Notes: a model not told the origin generated them from the sequence alone. A stretch of DNA of 64,000 bases from Bifidobacterium olomucense (GCF_012932375.1 NZ_JAAIIG010000003.1:286021-350020), one strand, 5' to 3'. Positions 37,070 to 44,981 are shown, numbered from the stretch's first letter. Program-made: numbers and translations.

Positions 37070-37354
37070 CTAGTGTATATCGCCCCCCTTATCTTCAAGG
37101 CCGGCTCTTGCAGCGATATCTTCGGCGCGCGCAACAAGCTCTGACACTTTGATGTTCAGCGCCCCCGATATTTTGCGAAGCTGCTCGTAATCCACTGCGG
37201 ACTTCAGAGTGAGAATCTTCCGAAGCGTTGTCAATGGAATACCTGACTCTTTCGCAAGAGCCGGAGTGCGGATACCTGCTTCTGCCTCAAACGCTTCAAT
37301 CGCCCTTATCAAGGCAATCGAACTTGAGGTTATTTCTCTTTTATTAGTACCCAT
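37070..37354 (-). CDS. phage repressor, small XRE-type helix-turn-helix protein
   Basis: 94 residues. The helix-turn-helix spans TPALAKESGIPLTTLRKILTL (about residues 29-49), then a short dimer helix and an acidic tail. It is too short to carry a RecA-cleavable domain. It lacks a close ribosome site. The -10 ends eight bases before the ATG, so the message is probably leaderless, as for lambda cI from PRM. It faces the gene at 37451 across three operators and is the likely lysogeny regulator. Confidence 0.8.
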   Translation of the reverse strand: MGTNKREITSSSIALIRAIEAFEAEAGIRTPALAKESGIPLTTLRKILTLKSAVDYEQLRKISGALNIKVSELVARAEDIAARAGLEDKGGDIH

Positions 37355-37441
37355 ATGGGTTACAGTACTCCATTTCAGACAACAAAGCAAACCCAAATGG
37401 GTGACACGCCGCATTGCTAAGTAACCCATTTGGGTGATAAA
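37349..37441. promoter_or_regulatory. phage genetic switch: three operators and two divergent promoters
   Basis: Perfect palindromes ACCCATATGGGT (37349-37360), ACCCAAATGGGT (37391-37402) and ACCCATTTGGGT (37424-37435). The minus promoter is TTGCTT (37390-37385), 17 bp, TACTGT (37367-37362). The first operator covers its start point, and the second abuts its -35. The plus promoter is TTGCTA (37414-37419), 16 bp, GATAAA (37436-37441), with the third operator exactly in the spacer. Confidence 0.75.
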
Positions 37442-37450
37442 GTGAGCCAT

Positions 37451-37747
37451 ATGAACAAGCAAGCAACATCCCAGAATCTTGGAGAAGCCATGAAGCGTCT
37501 CTTCAAAAAACAAGGCTTAAGCCAAGATGAAGTTTCTCTTGAGACAGGCATTCCGATCACCAGTCTCAGTCGAAAACTGAACAGTGGAATCTTCAAATAT
37601 GAAGAGATGTGCTCCATTGCGAATTTGTTAAAGATGCCATTATCGCGCCTTATTGAGCTAGCCGAATGGCTCCAAGAGGGGAAGAGTTTTGACGCGTATC
37701 TCGCCGCTGAGGAGCAGTTACTTGATAACCAAAAGCATCCCCAGTAG
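37451..37747 (+). CDS. Cro-like/early helix-turn-helix regulator
   Basis: 98 residues. GLSQDEVSLETGIPITSLSRKLN (about residues 23-45) is an XRE helix-turn-helix. Its recognition helix (ITSLSRKL) is very like that of the opposing repressor (LTTLRKIL), as expected for proteins reading the same operators. The ATG is at 37451, only a few bases after the inferred transcription start, with a weak GTGAG. Confidence 0.8.
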   Translation: MNKQATSQNLGEAMKRLFKKQGLSQDEVSLETGIPITSLSRKLNSGIFKYEEMCSIANLLKMPLSRLIELAEWLQEGKSFDAYLAAEEQLLDNQKHPQ

Positions 37748-37757
37748 AGAAGGTAGC

Positions 37758-38030
37758 GTGACGATGAACGCGAGAATCAACGAGCTTGAAGCCCGCGTCC
37801 ACTACCTCGAAATGAAGGTCAGTCAATTGGAACTTGACTCGATTTCCACGAATCAGAGGATTTCGACTCCATCATCAATCAGGGATGTGGGTGAAGCTGA
37901 GGGGAGCGCCCGGAGTCCAGAAGAACTCCGATACACGTACACACGTGGAAGAAATGTCGCCTACGGACCGTTCGGGCCATCCGACGTAGCCGCCTCCACT
38001 GGCGGCGACACGATTCATCCGAACACGTAG
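37758..38030 (+). CDS. small coiled-coil protein, first copy of a duplicated module
   Basis: 90 residues. The N-terminal 35 residues form a heptad-like coil (INELEARVHYLEMKVSQLELD). The rest is polar. The leader GAGAAGGTAGCGTGACGATG is almost repeated before the gene at 38192, which favours GTG 37758 over ATG 37764. Its last 156 bp overlap the convergent gene 37875-38096 on the other strand. No known family. Confidence 0.55.
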   Translation: MTMNARINELEARVHYLEMKVSQLELDSISTNQRISTPSSIRDVGEAEGSARSPEELRYTYTRGRNVAYGPFGPSDVAASTGGDTIHPNT

Positions 38031-38096
38031 CTCATTGTATTCATCATCCGGCAACGGGCCGAAGTCCTGCCCGTTGAAGTGAATCATCCAACTCAT
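37875..38096 (-). CDS. small antisense-overlapping protein, first copy
   Basis: 73 residues starting MSWMIHFNGQDFGPLPDDEYNELRVRM. A very strong ribosome site, GGGAGGTGAAAAACTA, precedes ATG 38096. Nearly the same leader precedes the minus gene at 38768, so both are likely translated. It runs into and overlaps the plus-strand gene 37758-38030. Function unknown. Confidence 0.6.
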   Translation of the reverse strand: MSWMIHFNGQDFGPLPDDEYNELRVRMNRVAASGGGYVGWPERSVGDISSTCVRVSEFFWTPGAPLSFTHIPD

Positions 38097-38191
38097 TAGT
38101 TTTTCACCTCCCTTCCAGAAAAGAGAACCAGCATGAACACCACAAATCGTAGCCCAGTCAAACAGCGGCTTATCTATATGGAGAAGGTGGC

Positions 38192-38551
38192 GTGAAGATG
38201 GACGTTGACTCTTATCGGCTGGCTCATGATGCCGATTATGCGGCATGGCTGGTTCAGGGAATCAAGAACGGTCACATCTACCGCCTGTATTTCCCTGACT
38301 CCGTTCCCGGTGTTGACCAGCTACTCGACATTAATCCGAATCTCATAGGCAGATTCACCTACGGAAACCCTATGCGCATGGAGGTCAATAAGGGGAACGC
38401 GGCTTACGTCACATTCCCCAGCGCACGGTTCATGGACAATCAACGCATCATCGATTGGCTGACCATGATTCAACAAGACGAGTTCACGACCTCACCTGCG
38501 GATACTGAACCGTCCAAGCTTGTCCTTCCCTGTTTGTCCCAGAAAGAATAA
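38192..38551 (+). CDS. hypothetical phage protein, second plus-strand copy of the module
   Basis: 119 residues. GTG 38192 sits in GAGAAGGTGGCGTGAAGATG, matching the leader at 37747-37766. The protein (DYAAWLVQGIKNGHIYRLYF, and later DNQRIIDWLTMIQQDEF) is not similar to the first plus-strand copy beyond its start. Its final 68 bp overlap the convergent gene at 38484-38768. Confidence 0.6.
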   Translation: MKMDVDSYRLAHDADYAAWLVQGIKNGHIYRLYFPDSVPGVDQLLDINPNLIGRFTYGNPMRMEVNKGNAAYVTFPSARFMDNQRIIDWLTMIQQDEFTTSPADTEPSKLVLPCLSQKE

Positions 38552-38768
38552 GCCCGGTGAACGAATTGCGAATGTTGGTGGCGCGGAACTTCACCCGAAG
38601 CGGTTTCCCGTCTGCGATGGTCTGATGCAAACCGTCCTTCACTACAAGGAACGGCAGCGAGACGCCATCATATGAGCTGATTTCATCCACGGTGAGCGAC
38701 TGTCCACTGATGTTGGTCAGCTCCCATTCGTCTTGACCGGCGTAGACCGGTTGACTCCAATACTCCAT
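38484..38768 (-). CDS. small antisense-overlapping protein, second copy
   Basis: 94 residues (MEYWSQPVYAGQDEWELTNI at the start), predicted beta-rich. AGGAGGTGAAAAACTAA precedes ATG 38768, the same leader as for 38096. No signal peptide. No family recognised. It closes the second convergent pair. Confidence 0.65.
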   Translation of the reverse strand: MEYWSQPVYAGQDEWELTNISGQSLTVDEISSYDGVSLPFLVVKDGLHQTIADGKPLRVKFRATNIRNSFTGLILSGTNREGQAWTVQYPQVRS

Positions 38769-38863
38769 TTAGTTTTTCACCTCCTCTCCTAACTGTTTGT
38801 TTCGCGTTATCCAGCTTACGGGGAGACGACATACACACGAAAAACCAGAAGAAAGGATCCGTC

Positions 38864-39766
38864 ATGGTCTGGTTCATCATCTCCATCATCCTTGTGATCG
38901 TCGGAATAGGCATGTTCGCCGTAGCCGTCGCCGGCAATCGCGGCAAGGGGGCCGGGCTCGCCGCAATCCCCTTCGCGCTGGCGGTCCTGTTGATGATTCC
39001 GGCGTGCCTGTACTCGTTGGACGTGGGCGAAGTGGCGGTCATCCGCAACATGGGCGGCTCCGTCGCCGGCCATGCGGAGAACGCGGGATTCCACGGGAAA
39101 TACCCTTGGCAGTCCGTCATCAAATACGATACGCGAAACAACCTCATCAACTTCTTCAAGGACACCGGCTACAAGTATCACGGCGGTTCGGCGGAAGGCA
39201 AGGAAGTCACCGTCAACGACAGGAGCGGCGCTTCGGCGGACATCGACATACAGGTCAACTATTCGCTGGACCCGTCCGCCGCAGAGATGCTGTACTCGGA
39301 GTACGGCAAGCAGACCACGTTCACGCAGAACTACATATCGAATGACCTGCGTTCCGTGGCGAGGGAAACTTCCGGCAGGTTCGACACGATCACGATGCTC
39401 ACCGACCGTGGCAAGTACACGAAGGCCGTGCAGGATGCCCTGACCGCGAAATGGAAGGACATCGGCCTGACCGTCGAACAGGTCAGCGTGCAGGACATCC
39501 GCTACCCGAAGTCCATCACCGACAGCTATGCGCAGGCCCAAGCCGCCGAGGTCGCCAAACAGAAGGCCAAGAACGAGCAGGAGACCGCGAAGGTCGAGGC
39601 CGAAACGAAACGCATCAAGGCGCAGGGCGAGGCCGACGCGAACAAGGCGTTGAACGATTCCCTGACGGACAACGTGCTCAAGCAGCATTACATCGACGCA
39701 TTGTCCAACGCGGACCAGCTGATCGTCACTCCCGACAGTGCGAGCACGCTCATTCAACCCAAGTGA
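38864..39766 (+). CDS. SPFH/band 7 (prohibitin-like) membrane protein
   Basis: 300 residues. Two N-terminal membrane helices (residues 1-20 and 30-48) precede a band 7 domain (DVGEVAVIRNMGGSVAG, then VNDRSGASADIDIQVNY, about 52-200). A long Ala/Lys/Glu coiled coil with AEVAKQKAKNEQE follows. Such proteins form large membrane rings. AGAAAGGA precedes the ATG. Its place next to the immunity genes suggests a lysogenic membrane or exclusion function, but this is inference. Confidence 0.85.
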   Translation: MVWFIISIILVIVGIGMFAVAVAGNRGKGAGLAAIPFALAVLLMIPACLYSLDVGEVAVIRNMGGSVAGHAENAGFHGKYPWQSVIKYDTRNNLINFFKDTGYKYHGGSAEGKEVTVNDRSGASADIDIQVNYSLDPSAAEMLYSEYGKQTTFTQNYISNDLRSVARETSGRFDTITMLTDRGKYTKAVQDALTAKWKDIGLTVEQVSVQDIRYPKSITDSYAQAQAAEVAKQKAKNEQETAKVEAETKRIKAQGEADANKALNDSLTDNVLKQHYIDALSNADQLIVTPDSASTLIQPK

Positions 39767-39776
39767 GGAATCCCTT

Positions 39777-40010
39777 ATGAACACGGTTGGACGTCACGTC
39801 TCCGGGTATCGCAAGCCCGAGCCTGACGCGCATGAGCGGCAGCTGGCTTTCAAGACCCTTTTATGGCTGATCGTGTTGATCGTCTGCCTGATCTGGGTGT
39901 TGACGCATTCGGGTTGCGCTCACCCATTGGGCAATGGGCTGGCTTCACTGGTGGGTTTCGGTTTCGTACCCATCCGCATTGTCTGCCTGTTGACGGCGGA
40001 CAGTGAATAA
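39777..40010 (+). CDS. small membrane protein
   Basis: 77 residues. A polar basic N-terminus precedes a hydrophobic helix (LLWLIVLIVCLIWVLTH) and a second weaker one near the end (LVGFGFVPIRIVCLL). GTGAGG precedes ATG 39777, 11 bp after the SPFH stop, so it is co-transcribed and may be a partner. Confidence 0.65.
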   Translation: MNTVGRHVSGYRKPEPDAHERQLAFKTLLWLIVLIVCLIWVLTHSGCAHPLGNGLASLVGFGFVPIRIVCLLTADSE

Positions 40011-40196
40011 GGACTTTCCGATTCGGCGTGGAAAACCGGTCGGGACAGCGGAAGGAACAACCGTAAACCCTCGTGATAACTGAACAGCAGAACTATTGGA
40101 ATCACAGGGTGTTTGACCATACTCGGTTGATTTCATCCCCGGTTGGCGGGCATGGGATTTTTTTACCTTTCCTTGCCTGTGCCTGTCAGCCGGTTT

Positions 40197-40288
40197 GGGC
40201 GGTAGCAAGTTGCCCCCGGTACGCAGATCACACGGGTCATGACGTGTGGCAAACGTCGGGACTGAGGGTGCGATTCCCTCGCCGTCCA
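40197..40288 (+). tRNA. degenerate tRNA-like element (CAU anticodon-like loop), possibly not functional
   Basis: GGGCGGT (40197-40203) pairs over 7 bp, with two G-U pairs, with GCCGTCC (40281-40287), followed by A. GAGGG-TGCGATT-CCCTC (40264-40280) is a T-arm with TGC in place of TTC. ACACG/CGTGT forms an anticodon-like stem with an 8-base loop containing CAT. TAGCAAGTTG resembles the start of a D-arm, but no proper D-stem closes. At 92 bases it may be a decayed phage tRNA or another structured RNA. Confidence 0.35.
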
Positions 40289-40316
40289 CGCGCATAACTG
40301 AAAACCGTCATCGGAA

Positions 40317-40374
40317 GTCTCTCGAAAACACCGCATAGTAATCGGGTTTCGGCTGGCTTGTGAAACCGAGAGAC
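40317..40374. repeat. inverted repeat before the early operon
   Basis: GTCTCTCG (40317-40324) pairs with CGAGAGAC (40367-40374), with inner GGTTTC/GAAACC. The 408 bases from 40011 to 40418 hold this, the tRNA-like element and presumably a promoter, but no gene I can support. Confidence 0.5.
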
Positions 40375-40418
40375 GGAGTGCAAAGAAAAACCTATTCCCA
40401 TATATAAGGAGTATTCCG

Positions 40419-40694
40419 ATGACGAACCTCGATGATTACACCGTCAGCACCTTCGACCTGAAGTGCATGGAGGCCGACAAGCGGGCTTACGAGAGCAACA
40501 TTGCAATGTTCGATGAATACGTCGAACTGTTGAAGCAAGCGGTTCACGGCGATGAGTTTGAAGCCATCGAACCATTATGCTCCGCTGTCGTCAACGTTGT
40601 CACACAACTCACTTCGCAAAACTATACGGGCCCTGAAGATGAAACGTTTGCGTTCATCCACAGCCGCAACAGCAAATCAGATTCCGAAAAGTAA
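40419..40694 (+). CDS. hypothetical phage early protein
   Basis: 91 residues, acidic and helical (YESNIAMFDEYVELLKQAV). A good ribosome site, AAGGAG, precedes the ATG. First gene of the long early operon. No recognised domain. Confidence 0.65.
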   Translation: MTNLDDYTVSTFDLKCMEADKRAYESNIAMFDEYVELLKQAVHGDEFEAIEPLCSAVVNVVTQLTSQNYTGPEDETFAFIHSRNSKSDSEK

Positions 40695-40753
40695 GAGAAA
40701 CCCCAGCTGGCACTGGGGTGAAAGAAAAATACTTCCACATTCAAGGATAAGCA

Positions 40754-41566
40754 ATGGCAAGTACTTTGACAGTATCGGCACGGAACGTTGACGCGAGCCT
40801 CGACGCCGCTGCCGATAAACGGCAGATGGAGTTGGCTGTCAGCGACATGCTGGTGAACGCCTACGACTGGATTACCGAGGCTGTTAAGGCGACGAACACC
40901 GACCCTTTGCAAGCCAAGTCCATGCGCGCATACGTGTACACGATTGAGGAGGCCACGAAGCAACGTGACCTGTCGAAGTCGATTCAGTTGGATGCGCAGG
41001 AGATGGCGCGCCGCGCGGATTATGCGCTTGGCAAGGCCATTCGAGACGGACAAGCAAACGGAACCGTCACCAGCACTGGAACACAAATAAAAAGAGGGAA
41101 TCAACATAAAAGTGGAGAACAACTTGATAAGGCGTTCTCCACAAGCAAGAAGATTTCCGCTTATGGCTTGTTTCCTAGCGGTGACGCTAAGACTCAAGCC
41201 TACGAGATGGTTGATAATGCTTCACCCGAAGAGTTCGACACTATTCTTGCCGAAGCGCACGCCGAAGGCAATCTGAGCCGTGCGAACGTTTCTCGTAAGG
41301 CGAAGTCGTTGCACACCGAGCCGGTCGATGAAGTCATCGACGTTGACCCTGCAACCGGCGAGATTCGTGAACCGCATTGTCCGAAACGGACCGTTGAAAT
41401 CTTCAACACGATAATCGCCGGGGCGACGCCCAGCCTTTCCGTGTTGTCCCTCATCGATTGGAATCAGATTCCATCGGGCCAGGCCGTCGAATGGCATGCG
41501 CAATTGTCTGAGGCAATCAAATCGTTGCAATCCCTGAACAAAAGACTTTCAAAGGTGATGAAATGA
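40754..41566 (+). CDS. phage protein with ParB-like helical regions
   Basis: 270 residues. A helical N-terminal region (AYDWITEAVKATNTDPLQAK, about 36-55) is followed by an IRDGQANGTV segment and a likely helix-turn-helix (GNLSRANVSRKAKSL, about 170-184). Resembles the DNA-binding part of ParB/RepB-like phage proteins. It overlaps the next gene by 4 bp (ATGA), and that gene has a ParB-nuclease-like fold, so they may act together. Confidence 0.6.
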   Translation: MASTLTVSARNVDASLDAAADKRQMELAVSDMLVNAYDWITEAVKATNTDPLQAKSMRAYVYTIEEATKQRDLSKSIQLDAQEMARRADYALGKAIRDGQANGTVTSTGTQIKRGNQHKSGEQLDKAFSTSKKISAYGLFPSGDAKTQAYEMVDNASPEEFDTILAEAHAEGNLSRANVSRKAKSLHTEPVDEVIDVDPATGEIREPHCPKRTVEIFNTIIAGATPSLSVLSLIDWNQIPSGQAVEWHAQLSEAIKSLQSLNKRLSKVMK

Positions 41567-42435
41567 CACCGTACGAGTTGAAGTTGAGCCGAGAGTCACG
41601 GCAGAAAATCGACTATAAGAAGCGTGAAATCAACCGCACGTACAAGCATTACCGGATCAAGCTCGGTGACTGCGCCATAGACAGGGAAGCCCAACGCGAG
41701 GCCACGTCCCAGGCGGTCAAGGCTTTGGCGGATAGGTTCGATCCTGATCTGATGGGAACCATAACGGTTTCCCATCGTGACGGAACCTATTGGATTCTTG
41801 ATGGCCAACATCGCTGTCTCGCGTTGAAGCTGGTTCTGGGTGACGATGCCGATGAATGGCCTATCGAGGCCGACGTGTACGAGGGGTTGACGGAGGAAGA
41901 GGAAGCCGAGATGTTCCTCAGCCTCAACAATACGAAAACCGTCAGCGCGTTCGACAAGTTCAAGGTTTCCGTCACTGCCGGACGCGAAGAGGAAAGCGAC
42001 GTGAACCGTATCGTCCGCTCCCACGGTCTCAGGGTTTCCCAGAACGGCAAGCAGGGAAGCATCGGGGCCACCTCGGCTTTGATGAACGTGTACCGGCTGG
42101 GAGGACCGAAACTGTTATCCGCCACCCTGTACGTCATGTCTTCCGCATGGGAGTCAACCGTCTGGGATTCGTTCATCATCAAAGGCATGGCCCTGTTTCT
42201 CAACAGGTATGGGGACCGTGTTGACAAGGCCGCACTCATCAAGAAGATGTCCGCGCTGCCGATGGCGAACAAGTCGCTGAAGATAGCATCCGAACGCATT
42301 CGCCTATCTTCCGGCACGTCGAAGGATAAATCGTGCGCCGCCGCGATCACCGATGAGTACAACAAGGGGCGACGCGGAGTCAAATCGCTTGGTTCTTGGT
42401 TCAAGAATACAGGTAAGGAGGATTCCGATGCCTGA
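41563..42435 (+). CDS. ParB/sulfiredoxin-like domain protein (DUF6551 type)
   Basis: 290 residues. ILDGQHRCLALKLV (about 72-85) is the ParB-nuclease-fold motif (DGxHR), followed by EEEAEMFLSLNNTKTVSAFDKF. These phage proteins may bind nucleotides (ParB folds use CTP) and DNA. Start overlaps the upstream stop; AAAGGTG lies just before. Confidence 0.75.
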   Translation: MTPYELKLSRESRQKIDYKKREINRTYKHYRIKLGDCAIDREAQREATSQAVKALADRFDPDLMGTITVSHRDGTYWILDGQHRCLALKLVLGDDADEWPIEADVYEGLTEEEEAEMFLSLNNTKTVSAFDKFKVSVTAGREEESDVNRIVRSHGLRVSQNGKQGSIGATSALMNVYRLGGPKLLSATLYVMSSAWESTVWDSFIIKGMALFLNRYGDRVDKAALIKKMSALPMANKSLKIASERIRLSSGTSKDKSCAAAITDEYNKGRRGVKSLGSWFKNTGKEDSDA

Positions 42436-42655
42436 TTTCAATAGGCTGCTTGATCTGCTCAGGGACTTGTTCGACACGGTTTTCCCCGATGAGGATTCCG
42501 CCATGAGGTTTCTTGGCGTCGGCCGTGACTACTTCCGTCAATATTACAAGCCGTACTGCGGTTTCAAACAGGGCAACAGCATGACGTTTAGGAAAAGCGA
42601 ACTGTTGGAGCGTCGTGAACAACTGCGTCATGAGGCGGGTGGTGTTCGCGGCTAG
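42428..42655 (+). CDS. small hypothetical protein with possible DNA-binding motif
   Basis: 75 residues (MPDFNRLLDLLRDLFDTVFP). FLGVGRDYFRQYYKPYCGF and MTFRKSELLERREQL resemble a MerR/excisionase-like helix-turn-helix. AAGGAGG precedes ATG 42428, which overlaps the upstream gene by 8 bp. Confidence 0.55.
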   Translation: MPDFNRLLDLLRDLFDTVFPDEDSAMRFLGVGRDYFRQYYKPYCGFKQGNSMTFRKSELLERREQLRHEAGGVRG

Positions 42656-42830
42656 GTTGCTTACCCCCAGGGATGTGCGTTGCAGGACGTTCACGGCTTA
42701 CGCGAGTTTCTTTCGTCCTGACGCGTATGACGCGGATGAGGTGGACGAGTTCATGGATGAGGCGGAGACCACGATAACGGTTCTTTGCCGGGAGATTCTG
42801 GAATTGAGAAGGCAGGTGGCTTGTGGCTGA
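42630..42830 (+). CDS. DivIVA-like short protein
   Basis: 66 residues from ATG 42630. LTPRDVRCRTFTAYASFFRPDAYDADEVDEFMDEAE is a good match in style to the N-terminal DivIVA lipid-binding domain of actinobacteria (FxxxRx-GYDxxEVDxFLD), followed by a short coil. The start is uncertain: GTG 42642 has GAGGCGG directly before it. It overlaps both neighbours. A phage DivIVA mimic could target host pole growth. Confidence 0.6.
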   Translation: MRRVVFAARLLTPRDVRCRTFTAYASFFRPDAYDADEVDEFMDEAETTITVLCREILELRRQVACG

Positions 42831-43665
42831 GATTTTGCAGATGAGCGACGCGGAGTATTTCGCGGATGACGCCATCGACCAGACTGCGTTGAAGAAGTAT
42901 CTGATCAGTCCGAAGGCTTACGCGCAATATGTGACCGGCGAACACCAGTCTTCCCCGGTGTTGGAGTTCGGGAAGGCGGCGCACAGTCTGATACTAGGCT
43001 CCGGCCCCACGGTGTTGGTGAAGCCGAACCGTCGTACGAAGGAGGGCCGGGCCGAATGGGAGAAGCTGACCGGGGAACATGCGGGCGAGGATGTCGTCTG
43101 GGTGTCCCCCGACGATCATACGGCTTTGCAAGCCATGCGGTCTGAGTGCTCGTATTTCTCCACTCTGCCGGGCAAACCGGAGATGGCGTTGTTCGCGGAC
43201 GACCAGATCACCGGTTTGGCGTTGAAGGGCAAGGCGGATTGGCTTCCCACGGACCCTGACGTGGATGGCGTGTACAGGATTCGTGACTACAAGACCACGG
43301 TGAAAAGCCCGGTGGATTTCACGAAGAGCGCGTGGATGTACGGGTATCACATTCAGGCCGCGTTCTACATGCGTCTCTACCGTGCCACCGGTTACACGGG
43401 GCCTCTTGGTTTCGAGTTCGTCGTGCAGGAGAAGAACCCGCCCTACGACTGGATGCTGTGGCGTTTGGATGAGGATGCGCCGGAGATCGATGTCGCCAAC
43501 CAGCAGATCAACCTGGCTTTGAAGGGCATCAGCTGGTTCCGCGAGCATATGGATGACCCGTTGGATGCGATGGCCTCGTACGGGTTGGACCATAATCCGC
43601 AGCCCATCCGATTCCCTGATTGGAAATTACTGGATTTGGAGGAGGAGATTGACTCATGGCGGTAG
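42823..43665 (+). CDS. PD-(D/E)XK exonuclease (RecE/Cas4-like, phage recombination)
   Basis: 280 residues. The N-terminus includes IDQTALKKYLISPKAYAQY and GKAAHSLIL. The catalytic core GKADWLP...YRIRDYKTT (Asp and Asp-x-Lys) and QAAFYMRLY follow. It should resect double-strand ends for the annealing protein encoded next. GTG start, overlapping the previous stop by 8 bp. Confidence 0.8.
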   Translation: MAEILQMSDAEYFADDAIDQTALKKYLISPKAYAQYVTGEHQSSPVLEFGKAAHSLILGSGPTVLVKPNRRTKEGRAEWEKLTGEHAGEDVVWVSPDDHTALQAMRSECSYFSTLPGKPEMALFADDQITGLALKGKADWLPTDPDVDGVYRIRDYKTTVKSPVDFTKSAWMYGYHIQAAFYMRLYRATGYTGPLGFEFVVQEKNPPYDWMLWRLDEDAPEIDVANQQINLALKGISWFREHMDDPLDAMASYGLDHNPQPIRFPDWKLLDLEEEIDSWR

Positions 43666-44195
43666 TGAAGAAGAACGCCAAAGGCGGACGCGGCACGTAC
43701 GCGGACTTGGCTTCTCTCATGGCCTATGTGGACGAGACGCTGCATGTGAAGGTCAGGTTCACGACCGTATACCTGCATGACATGTTGCATCAGGCGACTC
43801 AGATTCAGGTTGGTGACCAGTGGAGTGATCCGATCTGTCCGATTCCCGTGGAGACCGGGGACGGCAAGGGGTTGAGCGTCATGCAGCAGTTGGGTTCCGC
43901 TTTGACCTATGCGCGTCGTTACTCGTTGTGTGGCGCGTTGGGTATCGCCACCACTGACGACGACGGCCAGACCTCGGGTTACAGGAAGCGTTCGTTGGAG
44001 TCCATGACCGATGAACAGCAGCAGCGCATCGACCAGATATTGGAGACGATGAGGATTCCTCCCCGTCAGGAGTCCGCGTTCATCAGCGGCATTCTGCAAC
44101 GCAACGTCACGTATGGCACGTTGACGGAATTACAGGCGAGACAGTTCATCGAAGCGTACGACAACCGCAATAGGAAGAAGGAGGTTCAGGAATGA
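43656..44195 (+). CDS. erf: ERF-family single-strand annealing protein
   Basis: 179 residues. MQQLGSALTYARRYSLCGALGIATTDDDGQ is the diagnostic ERF motif. An N-terminal KGGRGTYADLASLM matches the nearby ERF segment. It pairs with the exonuclease and SSB encoded next to it for recombination during replication. It overlaps the exonuclease gene by 10 bp. Confidence 0.9.
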   Translation: MAVVKKNAKGGRGTYADLASLMAYVDETLHVKVRFTTVYLHDMLHQATQIQVGDQWSDPICPIPVETGDGKGLSVMQQLGSALTYARRYSLCGALGIATTDDDGQTSGYRKRSLESMTDEQQQRIDQILETMRIPPRQESAFISGILQRNVTYGTLTELQARQFIEAYDNRNRKKEVQE

Positions 44196-44968
44196 GCCAG
44201 AAATATGAGGAAGTCCCGTTGGAACAGGCTCGTGTGGGCTTGTGGGTGAAGTTCATGCTCACCGAGGACATCATCGACGATGAGGGGAACGTGGGATTAT
44301 GCAAGGGCGTGCAACAGTTCGGTACGCTCAAGCGGCCTGATTTCGGGGATGATGCGTTCGGTGACATCGCGAACCTGTTGACCTCCGTCGTGTATGACGA
44401 GAAGCCGTTGGGTATCGAGGTGGATGGGGATGTGTGGCCGTTCATCTACCGTCTGGACGGCAAGGTGAAAGTGGACCGTCGCGTCACCGGTCTGCATGTG
44501 TATCAGGTTGAGCCTGAAAAGGAACCCGAGTCTGAAGCGCCGGAACCGTTGAACGATATGGCCACTCGTATTGAGGACGTGCAACCGGGTGACATTCTCT
44601 CGCTTGGCTGGAAGACGTTCACAGCGAACGGAATCGTGGAACGTATCGAAAAGGCGTCGTTCGACGGCGGCTTGTTCAACGTGTGGTTCGAGCATGTCAA
44701 GGAGCCTTATCTGGCTGGCGAGAACAATTTCGAAGTGCGTTCCTGCTACCGCCCGAAATATGAGCTGCCGTCCGAGCCTGGCTTCTACAAGGCGGATACG
44801 GGCAGTGTGTGGAAGTTTGACGGCGACCTGTGGACGCCGGTTCTCGACCATGACGGCAATCTGGCCCCGGCGAAACCGATGCCGGTACGCAATCCGAGGA
44901 ACTTCCGTAAGGACAGCATCAAAAAGCATCGTTTCCCGTTTACGGAGGTGCGGTTTGACGTTCAGTAG
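44192..44968 (+). CDS. hypothetical phage protein, two-part
   Basis: 258 residues, acidic. First half GLWVKFMLTEDIIDDEGNVG, second half with KPGDILSLGWKTF-like motif VQPGDILSLGWKTFTANGIV. A third part (EPGFYKADTGSVWKFDGDLW) resembles segments in the genes at 46579 and 55546, so these three form a family in this phage. Overlaps erf by ATGA. Confidence 0.65.
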   Translation: MSQKYEEVPLEQARVGLWVKFMLTEDIIDDEGNVGLCKGVQQFGTLKRPDFGDDAFGDIANLLTSVVYDEKPLGIEVDGDVWPFIYRLDGKVKVDRRVTGLHVYQVEPEKEPESEAPEPLNDMATRIEDVQPGDILSLGWKTFTANGIVERIEKASFDGGLFNVWFEHVKEPYLAGENNFEVRSCYRPKYELPSEPGFYKADTGSVWKFDGDLWTPVLDHDGNLAPAKPMPVRNPRNFRKDSIKKHRFPFTEVRFDVQ

Positions 44969-44981
44969 GAAGAAGGACTGC

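Noticed and set aside
34552..40010. Reverse transcriptase or diversity-generating system near the integrase
   Set aside because: No RT motif or repeated variable region was found; the genes are explained by integration, immunity and membrane functions.
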